64,000 nt of DNA from JALYNX01 sp963780755 (lineage in GTDB: Bacteria; Actinomycetota; Acidimicrobiia; Spongiisociales; ZC4RG35). Where the stretch lies: positions 496,001 through 560,000 of the forward strand of contig CAWACX010000001.1 of the NCBI GenBank assembly GCA_963780755.1, given 5' to 3'. Positions 1 through 8,033 of the stretch are shown piece by piece. The position numbers and the translations under genes are program-made. How positions within the stretch are numbered: the first letter of the stretch is position 1; each line of letters opens with the position of its first letter. The notes beneath the pieces were generated by a model. It made no database searches and had not been told where the DNA came from. It was given only the letters and a program-made list of their open reading frames with translations.

Positions 1-1123
1 CCCAAAGCTGGTCGGGGTGGATGGACACGGTGGCCACGCCGAGGCGGTGGAAGCCGACCAGGGTCTGTGAAGTGGAGGCCGACACACTCATCAGCACGGT
101 GGTCGGGTAATCACGGGCCAGGAGTTGTTGCACCGAGAGCATCGACCGGTCCGCGACCCCGGTGATGATGACGAGGGCCCCGCCCCCGCCCTTCTGGCGG
201 ATCCGGGTGGCGACGGCCTGGATGTCGATCGCGGGGTCGGCCTGGACCAGGGCAAGGCGCTCCATGGCCGTCCCGTAGCGTGTGGCGTCGATGGGCTCGG
301 CGTCGCCGGCCCAGAGGTCGGCATCGAAGCCTGACGAGATGAGATGGGTGATGACCGAGGCGGCACCTGACACTGCCTTCTCGAAGGCGTCCTGCGATTC
401 GTAGCTAGCGGATCTGATGTCGAGGAGGACGAGAGCCCTTGATTGCCATGGGGTCTCCAACTGGCGGATCATCAACTCGTCGGTGCGGGCCGAATACGGC
501 CAGTGCACCCGCCGCAGGTCGTCTCCCCGCTGGTACTCGCGCAGGGTGTAGAAGTCTTCGCCACCGCGACGGCTGTGCTCCGGTCGCGAGGCGGCCATGG
601 CCGGGTCCTGGCCCCTGACGATGGGGAACCCGCTCAAGTCCTCAAGCGCCGGATAGACGACGATCCTGTCCACTGGGCCGACGTCGGAGCGCATTTCGGC
701 GAGGCCCAGGGGGTCGGTGCTCCGGATCGTTGCCGGGCCGACCCGGTAGACACCTCTCGGCTTGCAGGTGACCCTGTAGCTCGCAGTGGTGGTCTCCAAC
801 GGCTTGATTCGGGCGACTTCGAAATTGGCCATGCCCAGCCGATTGACGTCGTCTTCCAGGGTGACATTCGACACCGAGCGCCGAGACCGGTTGGCGAGGA
901 GGAGGGTGACTCCGGTGGTGTCCCCGTCATGGACGATCGCCGAGCCCAGGCGCCGGCTCACCTCGACATCGGGACGGCGGGCCCGCACCCAGACGATCGC
1001 GACAAGTTGGGCGAGGATCAGGAACATGGCTGCCAGGAAGAGCTCGAGGTCGCCGAGGGCGACCCAGAGCACGACGAGGGCGAGGCCGGCTCCGGAGAAG
1101 GCCCAACCCCGCAGGGTTGGCAT
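1..1123 (-). CDS. DUF58 domain protein (partial, 3' end beyond window)
   Basis: Translating the minus strand from ATG 1123 gives an uninterrupted frame to the window edge (about 374 residues seen). Two hydrophobic segments lie in the first 50 residues. A soluble region follows with the family hallmark REYQRGDDLRRVHWPYSAR near the middle, and then a von Willebrand-like fold. DUF58 proteins are usually encoded beside MoxR ATPases, and here the start overlaps the moxR stop by one base (TGATG), which implies translational coupling. The molecular role of such pairs is poorly defined; a MoxR-assisted maturation or envelope role is the usual guess. Plus-strand reading frames across this region are antisense shadows. 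The family call is firm; the function is inferred. Confidence 0.88.
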   Translation of the reverse strand, partial: MPTLRGWAFSGAGLALVVLWVALGDLELFLAAMFLILAQLVAIVWVRARRPDVEVSRRLGSAIVHDGDTTGVTLLLANRSRRSVSNVTLEDDVNRLGMANFEVARIKPLETTTASYRVTCKPRGVYRVGPATIRSTDPLGLAEMRSDVGPVDRIVVYPALEDLSGFPIVRGQDPAMAASRPEHSRRGGEDFYTLREYQRGDDLRRVHWPYSARTDELMIRQLETPWQSRALVLLDIRSASYESQDAFEKAVSGAASVITHLISSGFDADLWAGDAEPIDATRYGTAMERLALVQADPAIDIQAVATRIRQKGGGGALVIITGVADRSMLSVQQLLARDYPTTVLMSVSASTSQTLVGFHRLGVATVSIHPDQLW

Positions 1124-2124
1124 CAGGTGGCGATCCGGGTCGTGGTTCCGGGGACCCTGAGCCTCGACATGATCTCGTCGATGACGTCCCCGATCGCCTC
1201 GCCTCTCATCTGCGCCTCGGGCCGGAGCGACATCCGGTGCTCGAGGACGGGGTGGGCAAGGGTCTTGACGTCGTCGGGGATGACGTACTCCCTGCCCTGT
1301 GAGGCGGCATTGGCCCGGGCCAGGCGCTGCAGGAACAGGGCGGAGCGAGGCGAGGCCCCCAGAAGGACATCGGGGTGAGAGCGCGACCCGTCGACGAGGT
1401 CGACGATGTAGTTCTTCACCGACGGCGAGACCGCTACCTCACGGGCGATGCCCACCATCTCATCGACCTCCTCGATCGACACCACGGGCTCGAGGTCGAA
1501 GAAGGTGGAGCGCACACCGTGGGTGTCGAGAATCTCCAACTCCTTGGCGCGGCTCGGGTAACCGATCACCACTCTCATCATGAAGCGGTCGAGCTGGGCC
1601 TCGGGCAGGGGATAAGTGCCCTCGTGCTCGAGTGGGTTCTGGGTCGCCATCACCATGAAGGGGAGGGGCAGTGCCCGGGTGATGCCGTCGGAGGTGACTT
1701 GGCGCTCCTCCATCGCCTCGAGGAGGGCGGACTGGGTCTTGGGGCTGGCCCGGTTGATCTCGTCTCCGACCACGAGGTTGGCGAAGATCGGTCCCGGCTT
1801 GAACTCGAATTCGCTTCGGTTTCGGTCCCAAACCGACACCCCGGTCACGTCCGAGGGGAGTAAGTCGGGGGTGAATTGCACCCGGTTGAACACACTGTCG
1901 ATGGAACGGGCCACCGACTTGGCGAGTTGAGTCTTGCCCACCCCGGGCACGTCTTCGACCAGCACATGACCCTCGGCGACCAGGGCGAGGAGGACGAGCT
2001 CGACCACATCACGCTTCCCCTGGATCACGGTCTCGACATTGGCCGCGATTCGGTCGAATCGCTCGCTGAACACCGCGATTTGTTGTGGTGTGGCCTCGCT
2101 CAAAGACGACTCCCTATGGTTCAT
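1123..2124 (-). CDS. MoxR-family AAA+ ATPase
   Basis: The 333-residue protein has the AAA_3 layout: Walker A GVGKT at residues 61-65, followed by the arginine-rich and lid segments typical of MoxR. MoxR ATPases act as chaperone-like ATPases, often on VWA or DUF58 partners, and DUF58 is the next gene with overlapping stop and start. I chose ATG 2124 because the family's first helix begins there. A longer frame to 2295 adds low-complexity sequence that crosses the divergent promoter region. No terminator separates it from DUF58. Confidence 0.9.
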   Translation of the reverse strand: MNHRESSLSEATPQQIAVFSERFDRIAANVETVIQGKRDVVELVLLALVAEGHVLVEDVPGVGKTQLAKSVARSIDSVFNRVQFTPDLLPSDVTGVSVWDRNRSEFEFKPGPIFANLVVGDEINRASPKTQSALLEAMEERQVTSDGITRALPLPFMVMATQNPLEHEGTYPLPEAQLDRFMMRVVIGYPSRAKELEILDTHGVRSTFFDLEPVVSIEEVDEMVGIAREVAVSPSVKNYIVDLVDGSRSHPDVLLGASPRSALFLQRLARANAASQGREYVIPDDVKTLAHPVLEHRMSLRPEAQMRGEAIGDVIDEIMSRLRVPGTTTRIAT

Positions 2125-2152
2125 GAACTGTACAGATGACAACGAAGTAGCC

Positions 2153-2162
2153 ACGCTAGAGT
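2153..2162. promoter_or_regulatory. possible divergent -10 pair sharing TA (moxR / 2188 gene)
   Basis: The 10-mer ACGCTAGAGT reads as TAGAGT on the plus strand (2157-2162) and TAGCGT on the minus strand (2153-2158), sharing the central TA. It lies between two divergent genes and gives plausible leaders of about 20 bases each way. No good -35 element was seen, so this is a weak call based on position and symmetry. Confidence 0.3.
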
Positions 2163-2187
2163 GTTCCTCGGGGAAAGGGATTTGCGA

Positions 2188-2424
2188 ATGGGACAACGGC
2201 TGGGGTTGCGTTCTGGCCTCTTGAGTTTGTTCGGCACGCCCGTCCTGCTCTGGGAAGCGGTCCGCACTGCGTTCGCGATGCGGGGACGAGGCCAAATCTC
2301 ACCTTCGACCCACTATCTGGCCTGGCGCATGCACACTGCCTATGGCGATGATGCGGTCGCCGCCCGCTCCGAAGACCTCGCCACTTTTCTGCGCTGGCGC
2401 CGTGTGATGAGGAGCCTGTCGTGA
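2188..2424 (+). CDS. unrecognised small protein, 78 aa
   Basis: I do not recognise this protein. The start at ATG 2188 is chosen because GGGGAAAGGGA lies at a proper distance upstream (2170-2180); a GTG at 2161 is possible but would precede that site. The product is basic, with one hydrophobic stretch near the N-terminus (GLLSLFGTPVLLWEAV) followed by an amphipathic region ending in RWRRVMRSLS. It may associate with membrane, but this is not clear. Its stop overlaps the GTG start of the next gene (GTGA), so the two are probably one transcription unit. Confidence 0.6.
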   Translation: MGQRLGLRSGLLSLFGTPVLLWEAVRTAFAMRGRGQISPSTHYLAWRMHTAYGDDAVAARSEDLATFLRWRRVMRSLS

Positions 2425-3002
2425 CTACCAAGCTGGTCGGGCGCCTCCAGGACATCCCCGGAGTGGCCGCGGTGTCGGTGAACCTCGAAGAGGAAGGCGG
2501 GGGGATCAACGTCCGTCTCCAACCCGACGCCGACGAGGCCGAGGTGCTGGAGAGGGTCAGGGCACTCCTGGTCGCCTACAGCGTGCGGTCCGAATCCTTT
2601 CCCCCTTTGCGTGTCGGCCGTACTCCTCTTCCGGGCAACAACGACCTCGGCGTCGACGTGAAGATCACCCCCATCAAGGGCGGGGCGCGAGTCGAGGTGA
2701 TCGGGGACGCGATCCGCTCGTTCCGGGTGGTGCCACCCGATCCCACTGCAATCGCACAGGGGCTATCCGATGCCTGGAGCCAGGTGCTGGGGCGGCCGCC
2801 GACCGAGATTTCGAGCGTGTCGATCGACGACGATGGCCACCTGCTGGTCACTGCGTCGGTCGACGGGATCGAGCACCGTGGCGAGAGTGACCTCGATCAG
2901 GGCTGGGCTACCGCGCTGACCCACAGTGTCGGGCGCGCGATTGGAGTCATCCGTGGGGAAGTTGACCTTGCGGAGGCCGATCTTCCCGCTACTGCTTGGT
3001 AA
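2421..3002 (+). CDS. unrecognised conserved-looking protein, 193 aa
   Basis: The family is not recognised. The GTG at 2421 overlaps the previous stop by four bases, and the frame shows strong G/C bias in third codon positions. The protein is soluble and acidic, rich in valine and aspartate, with repeated beta-strand-like stretches (residues 10-35, 75-110, 135-160) and no membrane segment or signal peptide. A possible alpha/beta fold with an N-terminal small repeat is all that can be said. It is followed after 26 bases by an HNH endonuclease gene, but nothing links their functions. Confidence 0.65.
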   Translation: MTTKLVGRLQDIPGVAAVSVNLEEEGGGINVRLQPDADEAEVLERVRALLVAYSVRSESFPPLRVGRTPLPGNNDLGVDVKITPIKGGARVEVIGDAIRSFRVVPPDPTAIAQGLSDAWSQVLGRPPTEISSVSIDDDGHLLVTASVDGIEHRGESDLDQGWATALTHSVGRAIGVIRGEVDLAEADLPATAW

Positions 3003-3028
3003 CGTCGTACCAGCGAACCGTTCTGCTT

Positions 3029-3526
3029 ATGTCCAGGGTCCTTGTACTCAACGCGAGTTATGAGCCGCTTTCGGTGGTGGCAACCCGCCGTGCGGTAGTC
3101 CTTGTGCTGCATGACAAGGCAAGCGTCGTCGTCGGCCGTGACGAGCTGTGGTCCTCGGAGTCGTCGACCGTCGAAGTCCCGTCGGTGGTTCGCCTGAACC
3201 GGTTCGTCAAGGTCCCTTACCGTCGAGCGGCGCCGGTGACGAGACGGGCGGTCTTCGGGCGGGACGGCCATCGTTGCCAGTACTGCGGTGGTCCCGCCGA
3301 GTCGTTGGACCACATTCAGCCTCGCTCCAAGGGCGGGGACCACACCTGGGACAACGTGGTCGCTTGTTGTCGGCCCTGCAACATCCGCAAGGGGGACCGG
3401 CTACCCGCCGAGGCCGGGCTCCGGCTCGACAGCCAGCCGGGGCCGCCCCGGCAATACGCCTGGATCTACGCCTCCACCGGGTACCAAGTCGACCCGGCCT
3501 GGGGGCCGTATCTCGCCGCGTCGTAG
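3029..3526 (+). CDS. HNH endonuclease family protein
   Basis: The 165-residue protein has a complete HNH nuclease core: zinc cysteines C83 and C86, the DH pair at 94-95 followed by PRSKGG, N109, and cysteines C114 and C117 in CRPCNIRKGDR. An N-terminal segment (VLNASYEPLSVV) is typical of a widespread single-copy actinobacterial and cyanobacterial HNH family of unknown biological role. The start at ATG 3029 matches the family N-terminus; an in-frame upstream start at 2996 overlaps the preceding gene. It stands alone rather than in a restriction or phage context, so a housekeeping nuclease role is likelier than a mobile one. Confidence 0.88.
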   Translation: MSRVLVLNASYEPLSVVATRRAVVLVLHDKASVVVGRDELWSSESSTVEVPSVVRLNRFVKVPYRRAAPVTRRAVFGRDGHRCQYCGGPAESLDHIQPRSKGGDHTWDNVVACCRPCNIRKGDRLPAEAGLRLDSQPGPPRQYAWIYASTGYQVDPAWGPYLAAS

Positions 3527-3541
3527 GTAAGGGCGGATTCC

Positions 3542-4096
3542 ATGGCCGACCTCATCTACGTCATCAGCGCATCACTCGACGGTTACATCGCCGACGAGAA
3601 TGGCAACTTCGACTGGGGAGAGCCCTCTGACGATGCACACGCCTTCTTCAACGACTTCCAGCGACTGGTCGGCACTGTGCTCTACGGCCGTCGCATGTAC
3701 GAGACGATGCGGGTGTGGGACACATTTCCCCTCGAAGACCTGCCCGAGGTACAACGCGAGTTCGCCGAGGCATGGCGGGCTTCCGACAAGATCGTCTACT
3801 CATCCACCCTGGACGCCGTGTCGGAACCGCAGACCCGATTGGAGCGGACCTTCGACGCCAAAGTGGTGCAGACCATGAAGGACGACGCCGACCGCGACCT
3901 GGGCATCGGTGGCCCTGGCCTGGCAGCCGAGGCCATTCGGGCAGGCCTGGTCGACCGGTATCTGCTGCGCGTGGTTCCGACAATCGTCGGGGGAGGCACC
4001 TCTGCCCTCCCCGACGCAGCGAAGGTCGACCTCTCTCTCAACACGACACGTCGTTTCGACGACGGCTCCGTCCTCCTCGACTACAGCCTGCGATAG
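3542..4096 (+). CDS. dihydrofolate reductase-fold protein (RibD C-terminal family)
   Basis: The 184-residue protein opens with the DHFR/RibD-C strand pattern YVISASLDGYIADENG. It continues with a GRRMYETM cofactor-side motif and ends with GIGGPGLAAEAIRAGLVDRY and PTIVGGG, typical of the YyaP/YwjB subgroup. Such proteins bind NADPH and reduce small substrates, but substrates are mostly unknown and true folate reduction should not be assumed. GGTAAGGGCGG serves as ribosome binding site before ATG 3542. It precedes the dcw promoter and is probably a separate unit. Confidence 0.85.
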   Translation: MADLIYVISASLDGYIADENGNFDWGEPSDDAHAFFNDFQRLVGTVLYGRRMYETMRVWDTFPLEDLPEVQREFAEAWRASDKIVYSSTLDAVSEPQTRLERTFDAKVVQTMKDDADRDLGIGGPGLAAEAIRAGLVDRYLLRVVPTIVGGGTSALPDAAKVDLSLNTTRRFDDGSVLLDYSLR

Positions 4097-4216
4097 CCGC
4101 ATCGCGTAACGCACATCGCACAACGCTCGCCGCTGAGCTGGTTCCCGTATCCGACCGCCCGATCCCTTCGTTTGGCGTGTTCCGATCTGCGTTTTGTGGC
4201 CACCTGGGGCGACGGT

Positions 4217-4279
4217 GTGGAGCAAGTGGACACCGTTGTGGGGCAAAAGGTTGACAAGTGGGGGGAAGTGGGTCATAGT
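4217..4279 (+). promoter_or_regulatory. dcw operon promoter with MraZ-type GTGG repeats
   Basis: TTGACA (4251-4256) is followed after 17 bases by CATAGT (4274-4279), a good sigma-70-type promoter 57 bases before mraZ. GTGG-type repeats begin at 4217, 4226, 4238, 4258 and 4268. The two AAGTGGG copies (4256 and 4266) are 10 bp apart and lie inside the -35/-10 spacer. MraZ is known to bind short TGGG-containing direct repeats in its own promoter, so autorepression is a reasonable inference. Confidence 0.7.
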
Positions 4280-4335
4280 GGCGTCGATGCCCGAAAGGGA
4301 GTCGTGAAGGTGCGGACGGACGGAAACGAGAAGAA

Positions 4336-4749
4336 GTGTTCCTTGGTGAGTTCTTCCACAGTCTCGACGGCAAGGGACGGGTGGTCATGCCCTCCACTTT
4401 CCGCCGTGGTCTCGAAGAGGGTTGTGTCCTCACCAAAGGTCAGGACGGGCAACTCCTTGTCTTTTCAGTCGTCGACTTCGAGGCAAAGGCCGCCGAAGTG
4501 ATGGAACGAGACCAGGACCGGGGAGGCCGGCGCTTCTCCCGAACGGTCTTCGGTGGGGCGGACCTCCAGACGATGGACAAGTCGGGGAGGCTCTTGGTCA
4601 AGCCCGACCTTCGCTCGTTCGCCGGCTTCGAAGGCAGCAATGAGATCGCGGTCGTCGGGGTCTACGACCACGTCGAGCTCTGGAATCGAGACCGCTACGT
4701 GGCCGAGAGGGTCGCTGGCGACGAGATGTTCGTCGAGGAGGACGAGTGA
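4336..4749 (+). CDS. mraZ: transcriptional regulator MraZ
   Basis: The 137-residue product has the two AbrB-like SpoVT repeats of MraZ: FFHSLDGKGRVVMPSTFR near the N-terminus and the second with MDKSGRLLVKPDLR around residue 80. MraZ is a ring-forming DNA-binding protein that represses the dcw operon it heads. GTG 4336 is the family start (MFLGEF). It sits first in the operon, downstream of repeats that look like its own binding sites. The length is normal. Confidence 0.95.
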   Translation: MFLGEFFHSLDGKGRVVMPSTFRRGLEEGCVLTKGQDGQLLVFSVVDFEAKAAEVMERDQDRGGRRFSRTVFGGADLQTMDKSGRLLVKPDLRSFAGFEGSNEIAVVGVYDHVELWNRDRYVAERVAGDEMFVEEDE

Positions 4750-4766
4750 CCTGAGAAGGCCCATTG

Positions 4767-4863
4767 CTGGTTCATCGCCAGCCCCCCGGAACCAATTGGA
4801 AGGCCCCTGACTCCGCCCGCTTCCTGATTGGTACCAGCGCCCGGGGGGCTGGCAATGAACCAG
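4767..4863 (+). promoter_or_regulatory. large hairpin covering the rsmH ribosome binding site and start
   Basis: The 23-base arms 4767-4789 and 4841-4863 are inverted copies with a single mismatch. A second, imperfect pairing inside (GGAACCAAT near 4788-4796 with ATTGGTACC near 4827-4835) extends the stem. The right arm holds the purine run GGGGGG (4843-4848) used as Shine-Dalgarno and the ATG at 4855, so folding would hide the rsmH start. A named mraW RNA motif is known upstream of actinobacterial mraW genes; I cannot confirm that this is a member. Confidence 0.7.
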
Positions 4864-5790
4864 GACCGGAACACCGCAGACCGGGACTTTCACCGGCCGG
4901 TTCTGGCGGATGAAGTCGTCGGGCTCCTGGCCCCCGTGCTTCCCGGAGTGGTGGTGGACGCCACATTCGGGGGAGGGGGCCACGCCAGGCGGTTGCTGGA
5001 TGAGTTCGGAGAAGATGTGACGCTGATAGGGATAGATCGTGACCCGGAGGCCCTGGCCAACGCCAGAGGGCTGGGGGTGTCGGCTGTCCCCGGCAACTTC
5101 GAAGACCTCACCGCACTGGTCACGCCGCTGGCCACCTCGGAGATCAGCGCAGTCCTCTTTGACTTCGGGGTCTCCTCCCACCAACTCGACGAGCCGACCC
5201 GGGGCTTCTCCTACCGCTTCGACGGGCCTCTCGACATGAGAATGGGCCCCGACACCGACCTCACCGCCGACGAGGTCGTCAACCACTGGCCCGAGGACCG
5301 CCTCGCCGAAGCCATCAGGAAGCTGGGTGAGGAGCCGCTGGCGCGCCGCATCGCCGGTGCGATCGTCGCCCGCCGGCCAATCCAATCCACCAGTGAGCTG
5401 TCCGATGTGATCGCCGGTGTCATGCCCGCCGCCCGACGCCGGGCCGGTCATCCCGCTCGACGCACCTTCCAGGCGATCCGGATGACAGTCAATGACGAGT
5501 TGGGCGCGGTCACCCGTGGCATCGACCAGGCGATCGAGCTGGTGAAGCCCGGAGGCCGGGTCGTGGCCATCTCCTACCACTCCCTCGAGGACAGGATCGT
5601 CAAGCGCCGGTTCGTCGCCGGTGCCACCGGCTGCACCTGCCCACCCGACATGCCGGTGTGCGGTTGTGGCAACAGCGCAGAGCTGCGCATCCTCACCCGC
5701 CGCGGGGTCAGGGCCTCCGCCGAAGAGGTCGAATCGAACAACCGTGCCCGCTCCGCGGTGCTCCGGGCAGCTGAGAAGGTGGCGGCATGA
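4855..5790 (+). CDS. rsmH: 16S rRNA m4C1402 methyltransferase RsmH
   Basis: RsmH (MraW) N4-methylates C1402 of 16S rRNA. The 311-residue protein carries the SAM-binding loop DATFGGGGHA near residues 35-44, the DFGVSSHQLDEPTRGFSY block, and the C-terminal SYHSLEDRIVKRRF signature. A cysteine group TGCTCPPDMPVCGCG near the C-terminus is typical of the family. ATG 4855 is preferred because GGGGGG lies seven bases upstream; TTG 4828 would place the start inside the hairpin loop. The stop overlaps the ftsL start (ATGA). Confidence 0.95.
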   Translation: MNQDRNTADRDFHRPVLADEVVGLLAPVLPGVVVDATFGGGGHARRLLDEFGEDVTLIGIDRDPEALANARGLGVSAVPGNFEDLTALVTPLATSEISAVLFDFGVSSHQLDEPTRGFSYRFDGPLDMRMGPDTDLTADEVVNHWPEDRLAEAIRKLGEEPLARRIAGAIVARRPIQSTSELSDVIAGVMPAARRRAGHPARRTFQAIRMTVNDELGAVTRGIDQAIELVKPGGRVVAISYHSLEDRIVKRRFVAGATGCTCPPDMPVCGCGNSAELRILTRRGVRASAEEVESNNRARSAVLRAAEKVAA

Positions 5791-6173
5791 CCGCCCGCCC
5801 GCTTCGCCGCATTGCCAGGCCGGAGTCACTCCGGGTGGTACAAGGTCGAGGTCTCAAGAAGCTGACCCTCGCCCCCTGGATGATCATGTCCCTGATTGCA
5901 GTGATTGCGTTCCTCGGTTTGGGCTTTGCCCGGACCTCGCTGGACCGCTCCGCCTTCGAGATCTCCGAGTTGAACCGGTCGATTTCCGAGGCCTCGGCGC
6001 TCAATGAGAGTTTGAAGCTGGAGATCGCCCGCCTGGAGAACCCGGCGCGAGTCGCCCCACTCGCCGAAGAGCTCGGCCTTGTGCTCCCATCCAACACCCA
6101 CCAACTCTTGGTCGACCTCATCCCAACCGGCCCCAAGCTGGCCGACGCCGCATCCGACGGAGCAACGCAATGA
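5787..6173 (+). CDS. ftsL: FtsL-like cell division protein
   Basis: The 128-residue bitopic protein has a short basic cytoplasmic tail, one membrane segment (about residues 33-48), then a predicted coiled coil (residues 53-88). It ends with an extracytoplasmic stretch ENPARVAPLAEELGLVLPS like that of FtsL/DivIC proteins. FtsL partners with FtsB and FtsQ to activate FtsW-FtsI. Sequence identity in this family is low, so the call rests on topology, length and position between rsmH and ftsI. Confidence 0.82.
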   Translation: MTARPLRRIARPESLRVVQGRGLKKLTLAPWMIMSLIAVIAFLGLGFARTSLDRSAFEISELNRSISEASALNESLKLEIARLENPARVAPLAEELGLVLPSNTHQLLVDLIPTGPKLADAASDGATQ

Positions 6174-6257
6174 CGACCCGACGAAGCGCTGGAGCCGGGC
6201 CGATGGGCGGAGCGGGAGGCTCCGAGCCACCGGGGTTCCGGCCGGGGGACTGACGGC

Positions 6258-8033
6258 GTGGCCGGCCCGACGGCTGCCCGACGTTTCAACCCCGCGGTCG
6301 CCCGCCTTGCATTGATCGGCCTTTTTCTGGTGGTGGCGTGGGGGGGAATGGCCTACCGGCTGGTCCAGGTCCAGGTCTTCCAGGCCGAGGACCTCGCCAA
6401 TCAGGGGCTCTCCCAGAGGCTGGTCTCCCGGGAGCTCCCACCCCAACGAGGGAAGATCTACGACCGCAACGGCGAGTTGCTGGCGATGACCGTGGAGGCG
6501 CAGAGCCTCTACGCGGTGCCCTCCCAGGTGGAGGACCCGCTCTGGGTGGCACAGCAGGTGGGAGGGCTGCTCGGCGTCGACTCCTCGTTGCTCATGGACC
6601 GCCTGGGCTCAGATCGGGATTTCGTCTACCTCAAGCGCCAGGTCGACCCGGTGGTCGCCGACGAGGTGCTGGCGATGGAGATCAGAGGCGTCTACGCCCT
6701 CCCCGAGCCGACCCGCGTCTACCCCGCCGGTCAGGTGGCCAGCCATGTGACGGGATTCGTGGACATCGACGGCAACGGGCAGGAGGGCCTCGAGTACGTC
6801 TACGACACCGAGTTGCGCGGCGTCGAGGGTCACGCCCTTTTCGAACGGGACCTCGATGGGCGGCCGATTCCCCAGGGGATCAGTGACATCGTCCCCGCCC
6901 AGCCCGGCGTCGACCTCAACACCACCATCGACCTCGCCCTGCAGTACCAGGCACAACAGGCCTGCCTGGACGCCGTGGACCGGACCGAGGCCCGCTCCTG
7001 CTGGGTGGTGGTGCTGGAGGTCGAGACCGGCGCCGTCCTGGCGATGACCGGCGCTCCGGTGTTCGACCCCCAGACCCGGCAGAACGTGGATTCCAGGTGC
7101 AGTGACGCCGAAGATCCGACCCGGTGCCTCGCTTTCTCCAATTTCGTGGTCCGGGGCCTCTATGAGCCGGGATCGACGCAAAAGCTGATCACGGTCGCCG
7201 CCGCTCTCGAAGAGGGGGAGGTCGAAGTCACCTCGGTCATCCCGGACGTGGCCGACGTCCTGGAACTGCGGGAGAACGCCTGCAGTTCGAATGATGACGA
7301 CTTGTTTGGTTGCTACCGGGACTTCGATGAACACGAGACCGCCGATCTGACCGTGGCCGAGATCTTCACTCAGTCCTCGAACGTGGGGTCGATCCTGGTA
7401 GCCGAGAAACTGGGCCAGAGCCGACTCGTCTCGTACATCGAGGCCTTTGGGCTCGGCGCGAGGACCGGCATCGACTACTCGGTCGAGGCGCCCGGGCTGC
7501 TCAACTTCGAGGCCGGGTGTGAGACTTGCTGGGCTTCTGCGGCGATCGGCTACTCGGTGGCCGCCACCCCGCTCCAGATGGCCGCTGCCTATGCCGCGAT
7601 CGGCAACGACGGGGTGTGGACCACTCCCCACATCGTCTCCAGCAAGACCGACCTCGACGGAAGCACCGAGGTCGCCGGTTACCAGACACGGCGTGTGGTC
7701 TCCGAAGAGACGGCGATCCTGATGCGGGAACTGCTCGCCGGGGTGGTCGACGACGGCACGGGACATAGGGCGACCATCGAGGGTTACCGGGTCGGTGGGA
7801 AGACCGGGACCGCCAACATCCTCGGCGAGGACGGCCGGTACACCGAGCTCACACGGGCCTCCTTTGTGGGCATGGCGCCGATCGACGACCCCAAGGTCGT
7901 TGTCGCCGTACTCGTCGACTCGCCGTCCTGGGACTTTCGCACCGGGGGCGCATCGGCGGCGCCGGTGTTCGCCGAGGTCATGGAACAGGCTTTGCATCGC
8001 CTCGGGGTCACTCCGGATGCCGGGCTCGGGTAG
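6258..8033 (+). CDS. ftsI: septal peptidoglycan transpeptidase FtsI (PBP3)
   Basis: This class B penicillin-binding protein cross-links septal peptidoglycan. It has one membrane anchor (about residues 17-36), the dimerisation domain beginning PQRGKIYDRNGELLA, and the transpeptidase motifs S306-T-Q-K309, S373-S-N375 and K515-T-G. GTG 6258 has GGGGGA upstream. However, every neighbouring junction is a four-base overlap, and an ATG at 6170 overlaps the ftsL stop. Joining that frame to this one needs only one extra base in the GGGGG run near 6245-6249, so the true N-terminus may be about 29 residues longer. Confidence 0.94.
   Translation: MAGPTAARRFNPAVARLALIGLFLVVAWGGMAYRLVQVQVFQAEDLANQGLSQRLVSRELPPQRGKIYDRNGELLAMTVEAQSLYAVPSQVEDPLWVAQQVGGLLGVDSSLLMDRLGSDRDFVYLKRQVDPVVADEVLAMEIRGVYALPEPTRVYPAGQVASHVTGFVDIDGNGQEGLEYVYDTELRGVEGHALFERDLDGRPIPQGISDIVPAQPGVDLNTTIDLALQYQAQQACLDAVDRTEARSCWVVVLEVETGAVLAMTGAPVFDPQTRQNVDSRCSDAEDPTRCLAFSNFVVRGLYEPGSTQKLITVAAALEEGEVEVTSVIPDVADVLELRENACSSNDDDLFGCYRDFDEHETADLTVAEIFTQSSNVGSILVAEKLGQSRLVSYIEAFGLGARTGIDYSVEAPGLLNFEAGCETCWASAAIGYSVAATPLQMAAAYAAIGNDGVWTTPHIVSSKTDLDGSTEVAGYQTRRVVSEETAILMRELLAGVVDDGTGHRATIEGYRVGGKTGTANILGEDGRYTELTRASFVGMAPIDDPKVVVAVLVDSPSWDFRTGGASAAPVFAEVMEQALHRLGVTPDAGLG

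Noticed and set aside
443..1378. 311-residue plus-strand reading frame.
   Set aside because: It is antisense to DUF58 and MoxR, whose protein motifs are unmistakable; high-GC DNA often opens such shadow frames.
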